Notes: a model not told the origin generated them from the sequence alone. Counted from the stretch's first letter, positions 9,914 through 20,258 are shown. The stretch is DNA of 64,000 nt from Thiolinea disciformis DSM 14473 (GCF_000371925.1 NZ_AQVE01000003.1:174218-238217), one strand, 5' to 3'. Translations and numbers: made by a program.

Positions 9914-11148
9914 GCCGCTTTCCTCGTTTTTGACTCCAACATAGGGGCTGGGCGACGCGTTTTTACTTTCTTTTCTACCGGCTGCAAGCCAAATTGACTA
10001 ATTTGTGTATCGCGGTGCACACGTAATAAGATGCCCATAGCCATTAGGCTTACGATTAAACTACTACCACCATAGCTAATGAGCGGTAGGGTCAAACCTT
10101 TTGGTGGCAACACGGCCAGATTTACCCCCACATGCAAAATCGATTGCATTCCCATCCAAAAACCAATGCCATAAGCAACATAAGCACCATAAAACTGCCC
10201 TTGCTTATCCGCTTGAAAGCCAATGACAAAGGCGCGATAGACTAACCAACCGAATAAAGCCAACACTACCAACATACCAACGAAGCCGAACTCCTCCGCT
10301 AATACCGCGAAAATAAAATCGTTGTGTGCTTCAGGCAGGTAAAACAATTTTTGTACACTCGCACCCAGACCATTACCTAACCAACCGCCATCCCCAACCG
10401 CCATCAGCGCACGGACGGTTTGATAGCCACTGGTTTGCTCGTATTCCCATGGATTCCAGAAGGCTTGTAAGCGATTACCGCGATAACCGACGAACGCTAA
10501 TGGCAACATAACCGCAAAAGCACCCGCGAATAAAATGCCGAGTTGCTTCAGCGGTACACCGCCTAAAAACAACATCGCCAAGCCAACCCCTAGAATAATG
10601 ACCGTCGAACCAAAATCAGGTTCGGCTAATAACAAGCCACCAATCATACCCAATGCCAATAATGGAATGAGCAAGGGTTGGTAAGTTCCTAACAAAGCCA
10701 GACGCTTACCATGACGCACCAAATAACCGGCCAAATACAAAATCGTAACTAATTTGACCAATTCCGATACTTGCAAGGTCATAAAACCTAAATTGAGCCA
10801 GCGTCGACTTCCTTTCACCTCTACCCCGATACCGGGCACTAACACCAAGCCCAATAACCCTAGCGCTACCAATAACAGAGGCGGACCGAGACTTTCCCAA
10901 AACGACATGCGCACTTGGTAAATCATCACCATGGCTACTAAACCTAAGCCTAAAAAGCCAACTTGGCGCGTTAGGTAATAAAACGCATCGTTATACTGTT
11001 TTTCTGCCACCCAAAACGACGCTGAGCCTAGCATCACGATGCCAATTCCTAATAAGGCAGCCAAAGCCAATAACAAATCGCGATCCACATAACGTGTCCA
11101 ATCTAAGCTTTCAATTTGTTCGGTGCTTGGCAAACCTAAGTCTTTCAT
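9910..11148 (-). CDS. ftsW: Peptidoglycan glycosyltransferase FtsW
   Basis: SEDS-family polytopic protein that polymerises septal glycan strands together with FtsI. 412 residues with about ten predicted TM segments. SEDS signatures: MTLQVSELVKLVTILYLA, LLAEPDFGSTVIILGVG (catalytic Asp), GGWLGNGLGASVQKLFYLPEAHNDFIFAVLAEEFG, and NLAVLPPKGLTLPLISYGGSS near the C-terminus. A basic cytoplasmic tail (VEKKVKTRRPAP) follows. It is FtsW rather than RodA by its place between murD and murG; both gene joins are four-base overlaps. Confidence 0.98.
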   Translation of the reverse strand: MKDLGLPSTEQIESLDWTRYVDRDLLLALAALLGIGIVMLGSASFWVAEKQYNDAFYYLTRQVGFLGLGLVAMVMIYQVRMSFWESLGPPLLLVALGLLGLVLVPGIGVEVKGSRRWLNLGFMTLQVSELVKLVTILYLAGYLVRHGKRLALLGTYQPLLIPLLALGMIGGLLLAEPDFGSTVIILGVGLAMLFLGGVPLKQLGILFAGAFAVMLPLAFVGYRGNRLQAFWNPWEYEQTSGYQTVRALMAVGDGGWLGNGLGASVQKLFYLPEAHNDFIFAVLAEEFGFVGMLVVLALFGWLVYRAFVIGFQADKQGQFYGAYVAYGIGFWMGMQSILHVGVNLAVLPPKGLTLPLISYGGSSLIVSLMAMGILLRVHRDTQISQFGLQPVEKKVKTRRPAPMLESKTRKAA

Positions 11149-12500
11149 GCAGGCAACCTCAACACGGTTTCAGTAAACACTTCGCCCCGATGATTATAAT
11201 TACGGAACATATCGAAACTGGCACAAGCGGGTGAAAGCAAGACATTATCGCCTTCTTGCGCTAATGCTGCTGCAACACGCACGGCTTCATCCATATTCGC
11301 AACATGACGAATTGGCACCTCACCTTGTAAAGCTGCTTGAATCTTGTCTGCATCCTCACCCATTAGCACAACTGCGCGTGCTTTAGCTTGTACGGCTGGA
11401 TTTAAGGGGGAAAAATCTGCGCCCTTACCTTGACCACCCGCAATTAAGACCGTTTTTCTGGGCATGCCACGCAACGCAGCAACTGTTGCACCAACATTGG
11501 TTCCCTTGGAATCGTCATACCAATTCACCCCACGACGCTCACGCACCCATTGGGTACGATGCGGCAAGCCGCTAAAAGACTGAGCAGCTTCGAGCATATG
11601 CGGCAGTGACATACCGGCGGCTTCTCCCAACGCTAAAGCCGCTAATACATTGGCTGCATTATGCTCACCGGGCAAGCGTAGCTTATCCAAGGGCAGTAAA
11701 TACTCTTGTCCACGCGCTAACCAAGAGTCTCCATCTTTTTCACGCAGCCCATATTGCTGCGCTTCAGGCTGATCCAAACCGAAACTAATACTGCGCGCCG
11801 GTGGCGTCGTTTCTAACATATCCATTACTACTGGATCGTCGCGATTAACAACCGCACAGGCACAACGCTCGTAAATTTTTTCTTTCGCGGCTGCATAATC
11901 CGCATAACTGTCGTAGCGATCCATATGATCTTCGCTGACATTCAGAACCACCGCTGACTGCGCATTTAATGAGTAAGTCGTTTCCAATTGGAAACTCGAT
12001 AACTCCATCACGTATACATCGGGTATGGGCTTTTCCAACATTTCTAAAGCCGCAAAACCTAAATTACCACCCGCATAAGATTGCCAACCGCACGCTTTCG
12101 CCATGAGATCCACTAAGGTAGTAACACTACTTTTACCATTTGAGCCAGTAATGGCAATAATCGGGGCTTTAGCCTCACGCACGAATAATTCAATATCACC
12201 AATAATCTCAGCCCCACGGGCTTGGGCAGCTTTAATTTCAGGCGTCGCGACGGCAATACCCGGACTTACGACCAAGGTTTTGGCATGTGCAAACCAATCC
12301 ACTGCCTGCTCAAATGCACCAAAGTGATGCGGTACCGTGGGATATTCAGCTTGCAGCACCTCAGACCCCGGCGGCTGTGCACGGCTATCGACTACAGCTA
12401 TTTTTTCACCACGTTGCGCTAAATAACGCACCACTGACAAGCCCGTTTGACCTAAACCGACGACGAGTGTTGTCCAAGCTAGATTAGATTGCTCTGCCAT
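11145..12500 (-). CDS. murD: UDP-N-acetylmuramoylalanine--D-glutamate ligase
   Basis: Mur ligase adding D-glutamate to UDP-MurNAc-L-Ala in the cytoplasm. 451 residues from the ATG at 12500 ([20 protein letters not shown]). This start overlaps the mraY stop by one base (TAATG) and has AGGTG upstream, so the in-frame extension further upstream into mraY is rejected. Motifs: VVGLGQTGLSVVRYL, ATP loop AITGSNGKSSVTTLV, YVMELSSFQLETT, LNVSEDHMDRYDSYADYAAAK, GEHNAANVLAAL and WYDDSKGTNVGAT. Confidence 0.98.
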   Translation of the reverse strand: MAEQSNLAWTTLVVGLGQTGLSVVRYLAQRGEKIAVVDSRAQPPGSEVLQAEYPTVPHHFGAFEQAVDWFAHAKTLVVSPGIAVATPEIKAAQARGAEIIGDIELFVREAKAPIIAITGSNGKSSVTTLVDLMAKACGWQSYAGGNLGFAALEMLEKPIPDVYVMELSSFQLETTYSLNAQSAVVLNVSEDHMDRYDSYADYAAAKEKIYERCACAVVNRDDPVVMDMLETTPPARSISFGLDQPEAQQYGLREKDGDSWLARGQEYLLPLDKLRLPGEHNAANVLAALALGEAAGMSLPHMLEAAQSFSGLPHRTQWVRERRGVNWYDDSKGTNVGATVAALRGMPRKTVLIAGGQGKGADFSPLNPAVQAKARAVVLMGEDADKIQAALQGEVPIRHVANMDEAVRVAAALAQEGDNVLLSPACASFDMFRNYNHRGEVFTETVLRLPA

Positions 12501-13582
12501 TAGCGCACCTTCAATGAAGCAAGACCAATCATGACCATAATCACGGTCATAATCCAAAACCGTACAATTACCTTCGGCTCAGGCCAACCTTTCTTTTCAT
12601 AGTGATGATGCAAAGGCGCCATGCGGAAAATACGTTTCCCGCCTGTGGCTTTGAAATAGCCGACTTGCATAATCACCGACAACGTTTCCATCACGAAAAT
12701 ACCGCCCATAATGGCTAGTATAATTTCTTGACGCACAATCACGGCTACAATACCCAATGCAGCTCCCAGTGCGAGCGCACCTACATCCCCCATGAAAACC
12801 TGTGCTGGATAGGTGTTGAACCATAAAAATCCTAGCCCCGCCCCGAAAATGGCTGAACAGAAAATCATGACTTCACCAGCACCTGGAATACGGGGAATAC
12901 CTAAATATTGCGAAATCGCTGCATGACCGCTGACATAAGAAAAGATAGCGAGACCACCCGCCACCATAATCGTCGGCATAATCGCCAAGCCATCTAATCC
13001 ATCAGTTAAATTAACTGCATTACTAGAACCAACAATCACAAGGTAAACCCAAGGAATAAACAACATCCCCATTTGCCAATGGGCATTCTTCAAAAAAGGT
13101 AAAAATAAAGTCGTTTCTGTGGAGGTTTGAGCGCTAAAAAACAAATAAAAGGCCGCAGCAAATCCAATCAAACTTAGTCCTAGATATTTTTGTTTCGCCG
13201 TTAAGCCTAAGTTGCGGCGTTTTTTCAGTTTGATGTAATCATCTAAACCACCGACTAAACCAAATCCCAAGGTCACAAATAGCACAACCCAAACATAGCG
13301 ATTGCTCAAATCAGCCCATAACAAGGTGGCAGCAGCAATCGCTAAAATAATCATCACTCCCCCCATCGTGGGCGTGCCCGCTTTCATTTGGTGTTGGGGG
13401 CCGTCTTCACGAATATATTGGCCAATTTTCAAACGCGTTAATGCCCGAATCATGGAGGGTCCGGTCCATAAGCCGATCACAAATGCCGTTAACACCGCCA
13501 AAATCGCACGCAAGGTCAAATATTGAAAGACGTTGAAGCCACGGTAAAAATCATCCAAAAAGTCAAACAACCACAGCAACAT
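12500..13582 (-). CDS. mraY: Phospho-N-acetylmuramoyl-pentapeptide transferase
   Basis: Integral-membrane enzyme that transfers phospho-MurNAc-pentapeptide to undecaprenyl phosphate to make lipid I. 360 residues from the ATG at 13582, equal to the E. coli length and aligned at its N-terminus ([23 protein letters not shown]). This start overlaps the murF stop (TGATG) with GAGGTG upstream. Signature pieces: [10 protein letters not shown], the Asp pair in [51 protein letters not shown] and [15 protein letters not shown]. About ten TM segments are predicted. Confidence 0.99.
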   Translation of the reverse strand: MLLWLFDFLDDFYRGFNVFQYLTLRAILAVLTAFVIGLWTGPSMIRALTRLKIGQYIREDGPQHQMKAGTPTMGGVMIILAIAAATLLWADLSNRYVWVVLFVTLGFGLVGGLDDYIKLKKRRNLGLTAKQKYLGLSLIGFAAAFYLFFSAQTSTETTLFLPFLKNAHWQMGMLFIPWVYLVIVGSSNAVNLTDGLDGLAIMPTIMVAGGLAIFSYVSGHAAISQYLGIPRIPGAGEVMIFCSAIFGAGLGFLWFNTYPAQVFMGDVGALALGAALGIVAVIVRQEIILAIMGGIFVMETLSVIMQVGYFKATGGKRIFRMAPLHHHYEKKGWPEPKVIVRFWIMTVIMVMIGLASLKVR

Positions 13583-14946
13583 CAATGCACCTCCGCTGTT
13601 GAGCGTGTGCATAAAGCATCAACCACCCGTTCCATACGGGCTGAACGAGAGCCTTTTACTAATACCGTACTGCTGGGTGTTAGGATATTTTTTACATACT
13701 CCACCAACAGATCTAATTCATTAAAATGCTTAGCGTTTTCACCAAATGCTTGGCTTGCTGCCTGACTTAAATGCCCTAAGCTCACCAAATACTCGATACC
13801 AGCCTCTTTTGCTTGCTGGCCAATCGCTTGATGCAGGTTCGCCGCTGTATCACCTAACTCCGCCATATCACCCATTATAAAGACCGTCTGCCCTTTGAAA
13901 TCCGCCAACACCTTTACGGCTGCGGCCATTGAAGAAGGATTTGCATTATACGTATCATCAATTACCACGCCGCCGTGCGTGCCTTGCACCGGATTTAGCC
14001 GTCCCTTTACCGCCTGTAACGCCGCCAAACCACTTGCAATCGCAGTCAAGGGCAGCTTCAGCGCCAAAGCCGCCGCCGTCGCTGCTAGCGCATTGAGTCG
14101 ATTGTGTTGGCCTAAAAGTTTTAAATCGACTTCAACTTGTTCACCATACGCCTGAATCACCAAGTGATTTGCCGCATTCAAATAACCACTTACTTCTGCT
14201 TCGTGTTGCAAACCGAAGCGGATAATAGGCCGTTTTTTATTTAATTCAAACCAATAATCGGCATAAATATCATCGGCATTAATGATCGCCACACCATTCG
14301 GCATCAATCCAGCGAAAATCTCGCCTTTGGCACGTGCAACACCGGCTATATCACCAAACCCTTCTAAATGTGCAGCACCCGCATTATTTAGAATGGCAAC
14401 ATTAGGACGCGCAATTTTAGTCAAATAATCAATTTCACCAAAGTGGTTAGCACCCATTTCAATCACTGCAAATTGATGCTCAGCACGTAAACCCAGTAAG
14501 GTCAGCGGCATACCAATGTCATTATTCAAATTGCCTGCTGTTGCTAGCGTTTTGCCTTGAAGCGCCAAAATTGAGGTCAGCATTTCCTTCAAAGTGGTCT
14601 TGCCGTTACTCCCTGTCAAACCAACAACTGGCGTAGAAAACCTTGCGCGCCATGCTTTGGCTAATTCCCCCAAGGCCAAGCGCACATCTGGCACAATCAC
14701 TTGTGGAATCGGCGCCTCTATTGCGTGGCTGACTAAAGCAGCGGAAGCCTTACCTGCCACTTGAGCCACAAAATCATGTGCATCAAAACGCTCACCTTTC
14801 AGCGCTAAAAATACATCGCCTTGCTGTACTGCACGCGAGTCACGCTCCACGCGCTCCAATGCCATATTCGCTGCCTCTAGTTCACTAATAAGGTGTAGAC
14901 GACCACTAGCTAATTGTGCAAATTCAGCCAAATTCAGCCACGTCAT
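13582..14946 (-). CDS. murF: UDP-MurNAc-tripeptide--D-alanyl-D-alanine ligase
   Basis: Mur ligase that adds the D-Ala-D-Ala dipeptide made by Ddl and completes the pentapeptide precursor. 454 residues from the ATG at 14946 ([17 protein letters not shown]), which overlaps the murE stop in an ATGA. An in-frame GTG three codons upstream is less likely because GAGGAG is well spaced only for the ATG. Motifs: [27 protein letters not shown] loop [36 protein letters not shown] and [11 protein letters not shown]. Confidence 0.98.
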   Translation of the reverse strand: MTWLNLAEFAQLASGRLHLISELEAANMALERVERDSRAVQQGDVFLALKGERFDAHDFVAQVAGKASAALVSHAIEAPIPQVIVPDVRLALGELAKAWRARFSTPVVGLTGSNGKTTLKEMLTSILALQGKTLATAGNLNNDIGMPLTLLGLRAEHQFAVIEMGANHFGEIDYLTKIARPNVAILNNAGAAHLEGFGDIAGVARAKGEIFAGLMPNGVAIINADDIYADYWFELNKKRPIIRFGLQHEAEVSGYLNAANHLVIQAYGEQVEVDLKLLGQHNRLNALAATAAALALKLPLTAIASGLAALQAVKGRLNPVQGTHGGVVIDDTYNANPSSMAAAVKVLADFKGQTVFIMGDMAELGDTAANLHQAIGQQAKEAGIEYLVSLGHLSQAASQAFGENAKHFNELDLLVEYVKNILTPSSTVLVKGSRSARMERVVDALCTRSTAEVH

Positions 14947-16448
14947 GCAGCGCACTCCTCAAGTGCTAAAGCAGCTTGTTCGCGATCATCAAAAGGAATT
15001 TGCTCGCCTGCAATCAACTGCACCGTTTCGTGACCCTTGCCTGCGATCAAAATTGTGTCACCCTCTTGCGCAGCTTTAACTGCCATGCGAATCGCTTTGG
15101 CGCGATCATGCTCAAACGTCACAGCCTGAGCATTTTTGAAACCGGCACGAATATCCTGAAAAATTTGCTGCGCTGATTCCGTACGCGGATTATCATCGGT
15201 GACAATCACTTGATCCGCCTGCTGCTCCGCAATACCTGCCATCAAGGGGCGCTTGCCTGCATCACGGTCACCGCCACAACCAAATACACAAATCAGTTTG
15301 CCACGGGTGTGGACTCGGGCAGCATTCAACACTTGGCTTAAAGCACCCGGTGTGTGCGCATAATCCACAGCCACTAACACATCTTTCATGGTCGATGCTG
15401 TCACGCGCTCCATACGCCCCGGTACGGTATACACTTGCTGCAACGCTTTTAAAGCTTGTGGCAAGTCTAAGCCGTACGCTAATAAAACACTGAGCGCCGC
15501 CAATAAGTTATGTAAATTAAATTTACCCAGCACAGGCGCTTGTAAAATACCTTCACCCGCCAGCGTCACGATCTTGGCCCAAATACCGTTATGGTCGAAA
15601 CGTGCCTCAGTCGCAATGACACCATTGGTTGGGTAATTCGCTCGTTCGCCAAGCCCATACCCCCAAACCTGCACCTGTCTGGCTTGCAGTTGTTGCGCCA
15701 GCTCCTGTCCGAAAGCGTCATCTAAGTTCAAAACAGCATGCTTTAAACTAGGCCACTGGAATAATTTGCGCTTAGCATCTGCATACGCTGCTACGGTGCC
15801 GTGATAATCCAAATGATCACGCGTCAAATTCGTCAGCACCGCCATTTCAAAATTCACCGCATTCACGCGGCCTTGATCTAAGGCATGAGACGACACCTCC
15901 ATGGCAACCGTCTCAAACCCAGCTTGGGCAAGTTGTGCCAAATGTTGCTGTACCTGAATTGCATCGGGCGTAGTATGCGTTCCTTTATGTAATTTGCCCG
16001 GTTGACCAATCCCTAAAGTACCAATCACTGCAGCTTGTTGTTGAGCAGCGTGCAAAGCTTCCGCAATAAAATGGGTGGTGGAAGTTTTTCCATCTGTACC
16101 CGTGACCCCAATGACACGAGCCTCAGCTTGTTGATTGGCCTGATAAAAACGTTTAGCAATTTCACCCAAATGTTGTGCTAAGCCGGTGATACTAACCACC
16201 GGAATAGTGGCAGACTTTAAGGTCTCGACTACAGCTGGTGGTGCAACGTGGTCGTGCACAATGACTGAAGCCCCTGCTTCAATCACGGATTGTGCATGTT
16301 CTAAACCATGTTGACGTGTTCCTTGCAACGCGACAAACATAAAGCCGCTTTGAATCTGGCGGCTATCTAACGACAAACCCGATACAGAAATATCGGGTAG
16401 ATTTGAAGCAAATCCTTGTAATAATACCGCTAATGAGACTTTGCTCAT
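14943..16448 (-). CDS. murE: UDP-MurNAc-L-Ala-D-Glu--meso-diaminopimelate ligase
   Basis: Mur ligase that adds the third stem-peptide residue. 501 residues. Motifs: LSLDSRQIQSGFMFVALQGTRQHG (UDP-binding N-domain), ATP loop GVTGTDGKTSTTHFIAEAL, TTPDAIQVQQHL, EVSSHALDQGRVN, TNLTRDHLDYHGT and GRMERV. The segment VIVTDDNPRTESAQQIFQDI contains the DNPR motif that selects meso-diaminopimelate over lysine. The four-base overlap with ftsI upstream and murF downstream suggests coupling. Confidence 0.98.
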   Translation of the reverse strand: MSKVSLAVLLQGFASNLPDISVSGLSLDSRQIQSGFMFVALQGTRQHGLEHAQSVIEAGASVIVHDHVAPPAVVETLKSATIPVVSITGLAQHLGEIAKRFYQANQQAEARVIGVTGTDGKTSTTHFIAEALHAAQQQAAVIGTLGIGQPGKLHKGTHTTPDAIQVQQHLAQLAQAGFETVAMEVSSHALDQGRVNAVNFEMAVLTNLTRDHLDYHGTVAAYADAKRKLFQWPSLKHAVLNLDDAFGQELAQQLQARQVQVWGYGLGERANYPTNGVIATEARFDHNGIWAKIVTLAGEGILQAPVLGKFNLHNLLAALSVLLAYGLDLPQALKALQQVYTVPGRMERVTASTMKDVLVAVDYAHTPGALSQVLNAARVHTRGKLICVFGCGGDRDAGKRPLMAGIAEQQADQVIVTDDNPRTESAQQIFQDIRAGFKNAQAVTFEHDRAKAIRMAVKAAQEGDTILIAGKGHETVQLIAGEQIPFDDREQAALALEECAA

Positions 16449-18289
16449 GTCGCGCCCCCTTGTTTTATTTGGTCTTGTTTTTCATTAGCTTGCTTGAGAT
16501 GTGGCACATTGTCAGGAGGAATATCCATCAAACGCAATGCCTCAGCCATCACTTTAGAAAATACCGGTGCTGCCGCCAAACCACCGCTATCATTTACCTT
16601 CGGTTCATCAATTTGTACTGCGACTACCAAGCGTGGACGACTGGCTGGTGCCACACCGATAAAGCTTGTCATGTAGCGGTCATTCTGATATTTGCCATTA
16701 ATGAACTTAAAGGCTGTGCCGGTTTTACCAGCCACATGGTAACCATCCACCATCGCCCGCTTACCCGTTCCTTCCGTCACTACCGACTCCATCATCTTAA
16801 CCACATCTTTAGCGGTTTTGGCGGACATGACGTTGGGGCTGGGTGGAACTTTATTTACCTTATAAATAGATAAAGGCACTAACTTACCTTCTGCGGCAAA
16901 AGGTGCATACGCATGAGCCAATTGCAGCAAACTGGTAGACAAGCCATAGCCATAGCCATGCGAAGCACGGTCAATCTTTCCCCATGATGCATAATTACTC
17001 AGTTGTCCTGGAGATTCCCCCGGAAAACCCGAATTCGGATAATCGCCCAGCCCTAAACGACTCAAAAACATCCAGTGATCGCGGGGATTCAACATGAGAG
17101 CGACACGACTTGCGCCCACATTACTGGATTTTGCCAATAAGGTAGGCAAAGAAATAATGCCGTAATTACCTTTATCACGAACAATGTATTTACCAAGATT
17201 CAGATGACCGGGTGAAGTATCAATTGAGACATTAGGATTGATGACTTTCGATTCTAAAGCCGCCGCCAAAGTTAAGGGCTTTAAGGTAGAACCCGGTTCA
17301 GATTTATCAGTCACCGCGCGATTACGGTATTGCTGAGGACTCAGTTCTTTTCGGTTATTAGGATTAAAAGAAGGTGAATTAACCATCGCCAAAATTTCAC
17401 CGGTTTGTGCATCTAAAACGACCAGTGAGCCTGATTTAGCATTTAATTTAGCAACTTGCGTTTTTAATTCACGATAGGCAATAAACTGTATACGGCGATC
17501 AATACTGAGCTGCACCGATTGCCCCGGAATCATGTCCTCAATACTTTCGACATTTTCAATGATGCGACGTTTGGCATCCAGTACTACACGCTTTTTCCCA
17601 TCTTTGCCTGCTAGTAAGGACTGCTGTGCCTTCTCAATACCTTCAATGCCATGCCCATCAATGCTAGTCATACCCAAAATATGACCTGCAGCCTCCCCTA
17701 AAGGATAAAAGCGCCGATAACTTTGGCTACTTTCTACCCCTTCCAAATCCAGCTCCATCACCTGCTGCACCGCCTCCGGTGGTAGTTGACGGCCTAAATA
17801 GAAAAAGCTTTTATCGCGCGCTTGCTCCAGACGCTCCAATAACTCCCCAGGATTAAGCTCCAAAATCTCTTCAATTTTGCGAAAACTATTCTCCAATTTG
17901 ACAAACTTAAGCGCAGCCAACTCGCTGTTTTGCTTCGCCTGCGCTTTATCTTGCGCCTCGCCTACCTCGCCCATTTGTCTTGCAATATCATATTCATCGC
18001 GCAAATTTTGTCGGGCATTCAATAATTGAGAGGGATTACAGGATAAATTTTCGACGGGCGAGCTAACGGCTAAAGGATCACCATTACGGTCTAAAATCAT
18101 CCCTCGATAGGCAGGAATAGTCACCACACGATTTTGGAGCGCATCGGCACGTTGCTGTAATTTTTCTTGTTCAAATACCTCTAGCCACACGCCGCGCAAC
18201 ATTAAAACACCCATAAGGCCCACCAAGCCCAGCATTAAGAAGCGGCGGCGTCCTTGGAACAGCGGGGATGGTAATTTACGACGGCTCAT
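16445..18289 (-). CDS. ftsI: Septal peptidoglycan transpeptidase FtsI (PBP3)
   Basis: Class B penicillin-binding protein that crosslinks septal peptidoglycan with FtsW. 614 residues. There is a short basic N-terminus, one TM anchor (FLMLGLVGLMGVLMLRGVWL, about 17-36), then the pedestal domain beginning VTIPAYRGMILDRNGDPLAVSSP. The transpeptidase motifs are in order: STLK (SxxK nucleophile, in SEPGSTLKPLTLA), SSN (SxN) and KTGT. All catalytic residues are present. It lies between ftsL and murE with four-base overlaps on both sides. Confidence 0.98.
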   Translation of the reverse strand: MSRRKLPSPLFQGRRRFLMLGLVGLMGVLMLRGVWLEVFEQEKLQQRADALQNRVVTIPAYRGMILDRNGDPLAVSSPVENLSCNPSQLLNARQNLRDEYDIARQMGEVGEAQDKAQAKQNSELAALKFVKLENSFRKIEEILELNPGELLERLEQARDKSFFYLGRQLPPEAVQQVMELDLEGVESSQSYRRFYPLGEAAGHILGMTSIDGHGIEGIEKAQQSLLAGKDGKKRVVLDAKRRIIENVESIEDMIPGQSVQLSIDRRIQFIAYRELKTQVAKLNAKSGSLVVLDAQTGEILAMVNSPSFNPNNRKELSPQQYRNRAVTDKSEPGSTLKPLTLAAALESKVINPNVSIDTSPGHLNLGKYIVRDKGNYGIISLPTLLAKSSNVGASRVALMLNPRDHWMFLSRLGLGDYPNSGFPGESPGQLSNYASWGKIDRASHGYGYGLSTSLLQLAHAYAPFAAEGKLVPLSIYKVNKVPPSPNVMSAKTAKDVVKMMESVVTEGTGKRAMVDGYHVAGKTGTAFKFINGKYQNDRYMTSFIGVAPASRPRLVVAVQIDEPKVNDSGGLAAAPVFSKVMAEALRLMDIPPDNVPHLKQANEKQDQIKQGGAT

Positions 18290-18561
18290 TCGCGAATGAC
18301 TCGGGTATTATCAGCAACCGGCTTTTGCATATTGAGTGACTCTACCGCTCTACTTTCGACATGCAATTGGTTTAACTGCGTACTTTGTTCTAACACATAG
18401 CGACTCCATGTCGCATTTAATTGGTCTCGATCACGCTCTAACTGCTGCACTTCAACAAACAACTGACGAGCCTCATGGCGATTAGCCGCCACCATAACCG
18501 CAAGCGTAATCACTATGACATACAACATCACGAGCCAAGGCCAATACCAACGAGCTAACAC
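18286..18561 (-). CDS. ftsL: Cell division protein FtsL
   Basis: Small bitopic divisome protein that forms a coiled-coil complex with FtsB and FtsQ and helps activate FtsW/FtsI. 91 residues. An N-terminal TM segment (about 6-26, WPWLVMLYVIVITLAVMVAA) is followed by a leucine-zipper-like coiled coil (RQLFVEVQQLERDRDQLNATWSRYVLEQ split across about 34-62). The start is a GTG at 18561 with AAGGG eight bases upstream. Position between rsmH and ftsI and the architecture decide the identity; FtsL sequences are poorly conserved. Confidence 0.93.
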   Translation of the reverse strand: MLARWYWPWLVMLYVIVITLAVMVAANRHEARQLFVEVQQLERDRDQLNATWSRYVLEQSTQLNQLHVESRAVESLNMQKPVADNTRVIRE

Positions 18562-18573
18562 CTGTCACAGCCC

Positions 18574-19509
18574 TTAATTTTTTTGCGCAACACGCATAAT
18601 GGCGCTTCGTGCACGAACATTGGTCTCAATTTCCTTATCGGACGGTTTTACGGCCTTGCCACATAAACTTAACGCTGTGGGTATTGCGGTTTGTGTATCA
18701 CGAATCGGTAAATGTTTGGGAAGCCTTGGTGCCGTCGAGTGATCACGCATAAATTGTTTGACAATACGATCCTCTAGTGAATGAAAACTAATCACCACTA
18801 AACGCCCGCTAGGCGCTAAACACTCCAAAGTCCTATGTAAAACAGCTTCTAATTGGTCTAATTCTTGATTCACCTTAATGCGAATCGCCTGAAAGCTTCG
18901 TGTTGCAGGATGCTTACCGGGTTCACGCTTGGGCACTGCTTGAGCAATGACATGCGCTAATTGCAAGGTGGTCTCAATGGGTGTGTCCACGCGGATTTGC
19001 ACAATTTTACGCGCAATTTGACGTGAAAAACGTTCCTCACCGTATAACCACAACACATTAGCAATATCGGCCTCATCTGCCTCTTTCAACCATGTTTTAG
19101 CGCTTTGCCCTTGCGTTGGATTCATGCGCATATCTAAATCACCATCGCGCATAAAGCTAAAACCACGTGTTGCATCATCTAACTGTGGCGATGAAACCCC
19201 TAAATCTAATAACAATCCATCAATCGGCTTTACAGAATTCGCTGCTTCTAGGGCTTGCGGAAATTCATGAAATGCACCATGCCACATAAAAAAACGAGGA
19301 TCATTGGCATGACGTTCACGTGCTACAGCAACTGCACTGGGATCTTTATCAATAGCAATCAAACGACCTTTGCCATTGAGTTTTTGGAGAATCGCACTTG
19401 AATGGCCACCACGACCATAAGTACCATCCACATAAAGTCCATCGGGCTTAATTGCCAAAGCATCCACTGCCTCAGACAGCAACACCGTATCGTGCGCAAA
19501 CACATCCAT
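18574..19509 (-). CDS. rsmH: 16S rRNA (cytosine-1402-N4) methyltransferase
   Basis: SAM-dependent methyltransferase that modifies C1402 of 16S rRNA in the ribosomal P site. 311 residues. SAM-binding motif YVDGTYGRGGHSSAIL near residue 26, then LLDLGVSSPQLDDATRGFSF, DLDMRMNPTQG, KREPGKHPATRSFQAIRI and VVISFHSLEDRIVKQFM, all typical of RsmH (MraW). The start ATG overlaps the mraZ stop by one base (TAATG). It is the second gene of the dcw operon. Confidence 0.98.
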   Translation of the reverse strand: MDVFAHDTVLLSEAVDALAIKPDGLYVDGTYGRGGHSSAILQKLNGKGRLIAIDKDPSAVAVARERHANDPRFFMWHGAFHEFPQALEAANSVKPIDGLLLDLGVSSPQLDDATRGFSFMRDGDLDMRMNPTQGQSAKTWLKEADEADIANVLWLYGEERFSRQIARKIVQIRVDTPIETTLQLAHVIAQAVPKREPGKHPATRSFQAIRIKVNQELDQLEAVLHRTLECLAPSGRLVVISFHSLEDRIVKQFMRDHSTAPRLPKHLPIRDTQTAIPTALSLCGKAVKPSDKEIETNVRARSAIMRVAQKN

Positions 19510-19976
19510 TACATAGAAACCTGATTAAGAAGATCATGCGCGTCTTCATCGTCCTGAGCTTCCTGCAACCAAGTTTCGCGGGCGCTAAACCAACGCTCTT
19601 CATCCCACAACTCGAATTTATTAGCTTGCCCTACCAACACCGCACGTTTATCCAAGTGGGCATAATCACGTAATGGGGTAGGCAACAACAATCGCCCCTG
19701 CGTGTCTAACTCTAACTCAGCAGCATGGCCTAACAGCAGACGCTGCATATTACGTACACGGCGATTCATATTTGGCAAAGCCATGAGAGTCTGTTCAAAT
19801 TTAACCCATTGATTCATTGGATAAAGTAGCAAACAGTCATCAGTATGATCCACAGTTAGAACCATTTGGCTATTCGCCTGCTCCGCAATCATCTCCCGAT
19901 ATTTGGCTGGTATCGCTATACGGCCTTTGTTATCAATTGCAATATGGGAAATGCCTCGAAACATCCATGAATCCAA
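19509..19976 (-). CDS. mraZ: MraZ transcriptional regulator of the dcw cluster
   Basis: DNA-binding protein of the AbrB/SpoVT superfamily that represses its own division and cell-wall operon. 155 residues with two MraZ repeats: FRGISHIAIDNKGRIAIPAKYREMI (about 5-30, split here only for length) and ELELDTQGRLLLPTPLRDYA (about 84-103). Both carry the D.kGR...P pattern. It is the first gene of the cluster, and upstream at 20020-20044 lies the three-repeat operator such proteins bind, so autoregulation is directly suggested by the sequence. Confidence 0.97.
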   Translation of the reverse strand: MDSWMFRGISHIAIDNKGRIAIPAKYREMIAEQANSQMVLTVDHTDDCLLLYPMNQWVKFEQTLMALPNMNRRVRNMQRLLLGHAAELELDTQGRLLLPTPLRDYAHLDKRAVLVGQANKFELWDEERWFSARETWLQEAQDDEDAHDLLNQVSM

Positions 19977-20019
19977 CGTATTGATTTTCAGTCTTTATAT
20001 CATGCAGCACGGGAATTTA

Positions 20020-20044
20020 TCCCACTTTTCTCCACTTTTCCCCA
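20020..20044 (-). promoter_or_regulatory. MraZ operator (three TGGRN repeats)
   Basis: On the minus strand, 44-68 bases before the mraZ ATG, there are three direct repeats TGGGG, TGGAG and TGGGA. They are separated by identical five-base spacers AAAAG, giving a 10-base period. This matches the known MraZ-binding repeat (TGGGN boxes with five-base spacers), with one G-to-A change in the middle repeat. A possible -10 (TATAAA, in TGATATAAAG) lies about 20 bases downstream; no clear -35 was found. Confidence 0.85.
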
Positions 20045-20258
20045 CGAATGAGAAGATAATAGAAACTGAGCCTCGTGCTGTCAATCAAACGGCACAAAAA
20101 CATTTCCTAAGCAAGGATTATCCGACGAATAAATATAAATTATTTACTTGGATTAGAAACAAGGAAATCAAGCAATTACCAAAGCAGTGTTTCAACGTTG
20201 AGGTGATTTAAAATGATAAGATAGAAAATCTTACCTATAAATTTTTGTATAAGAAAAG

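Noticed and set aside
19903..20211. 102-codon plus-strand frame covering mraZ start and operator
   Set aside because: It reads antisense to the mraZ 5' end and through the MraZ repeats, with no protein resemblance.
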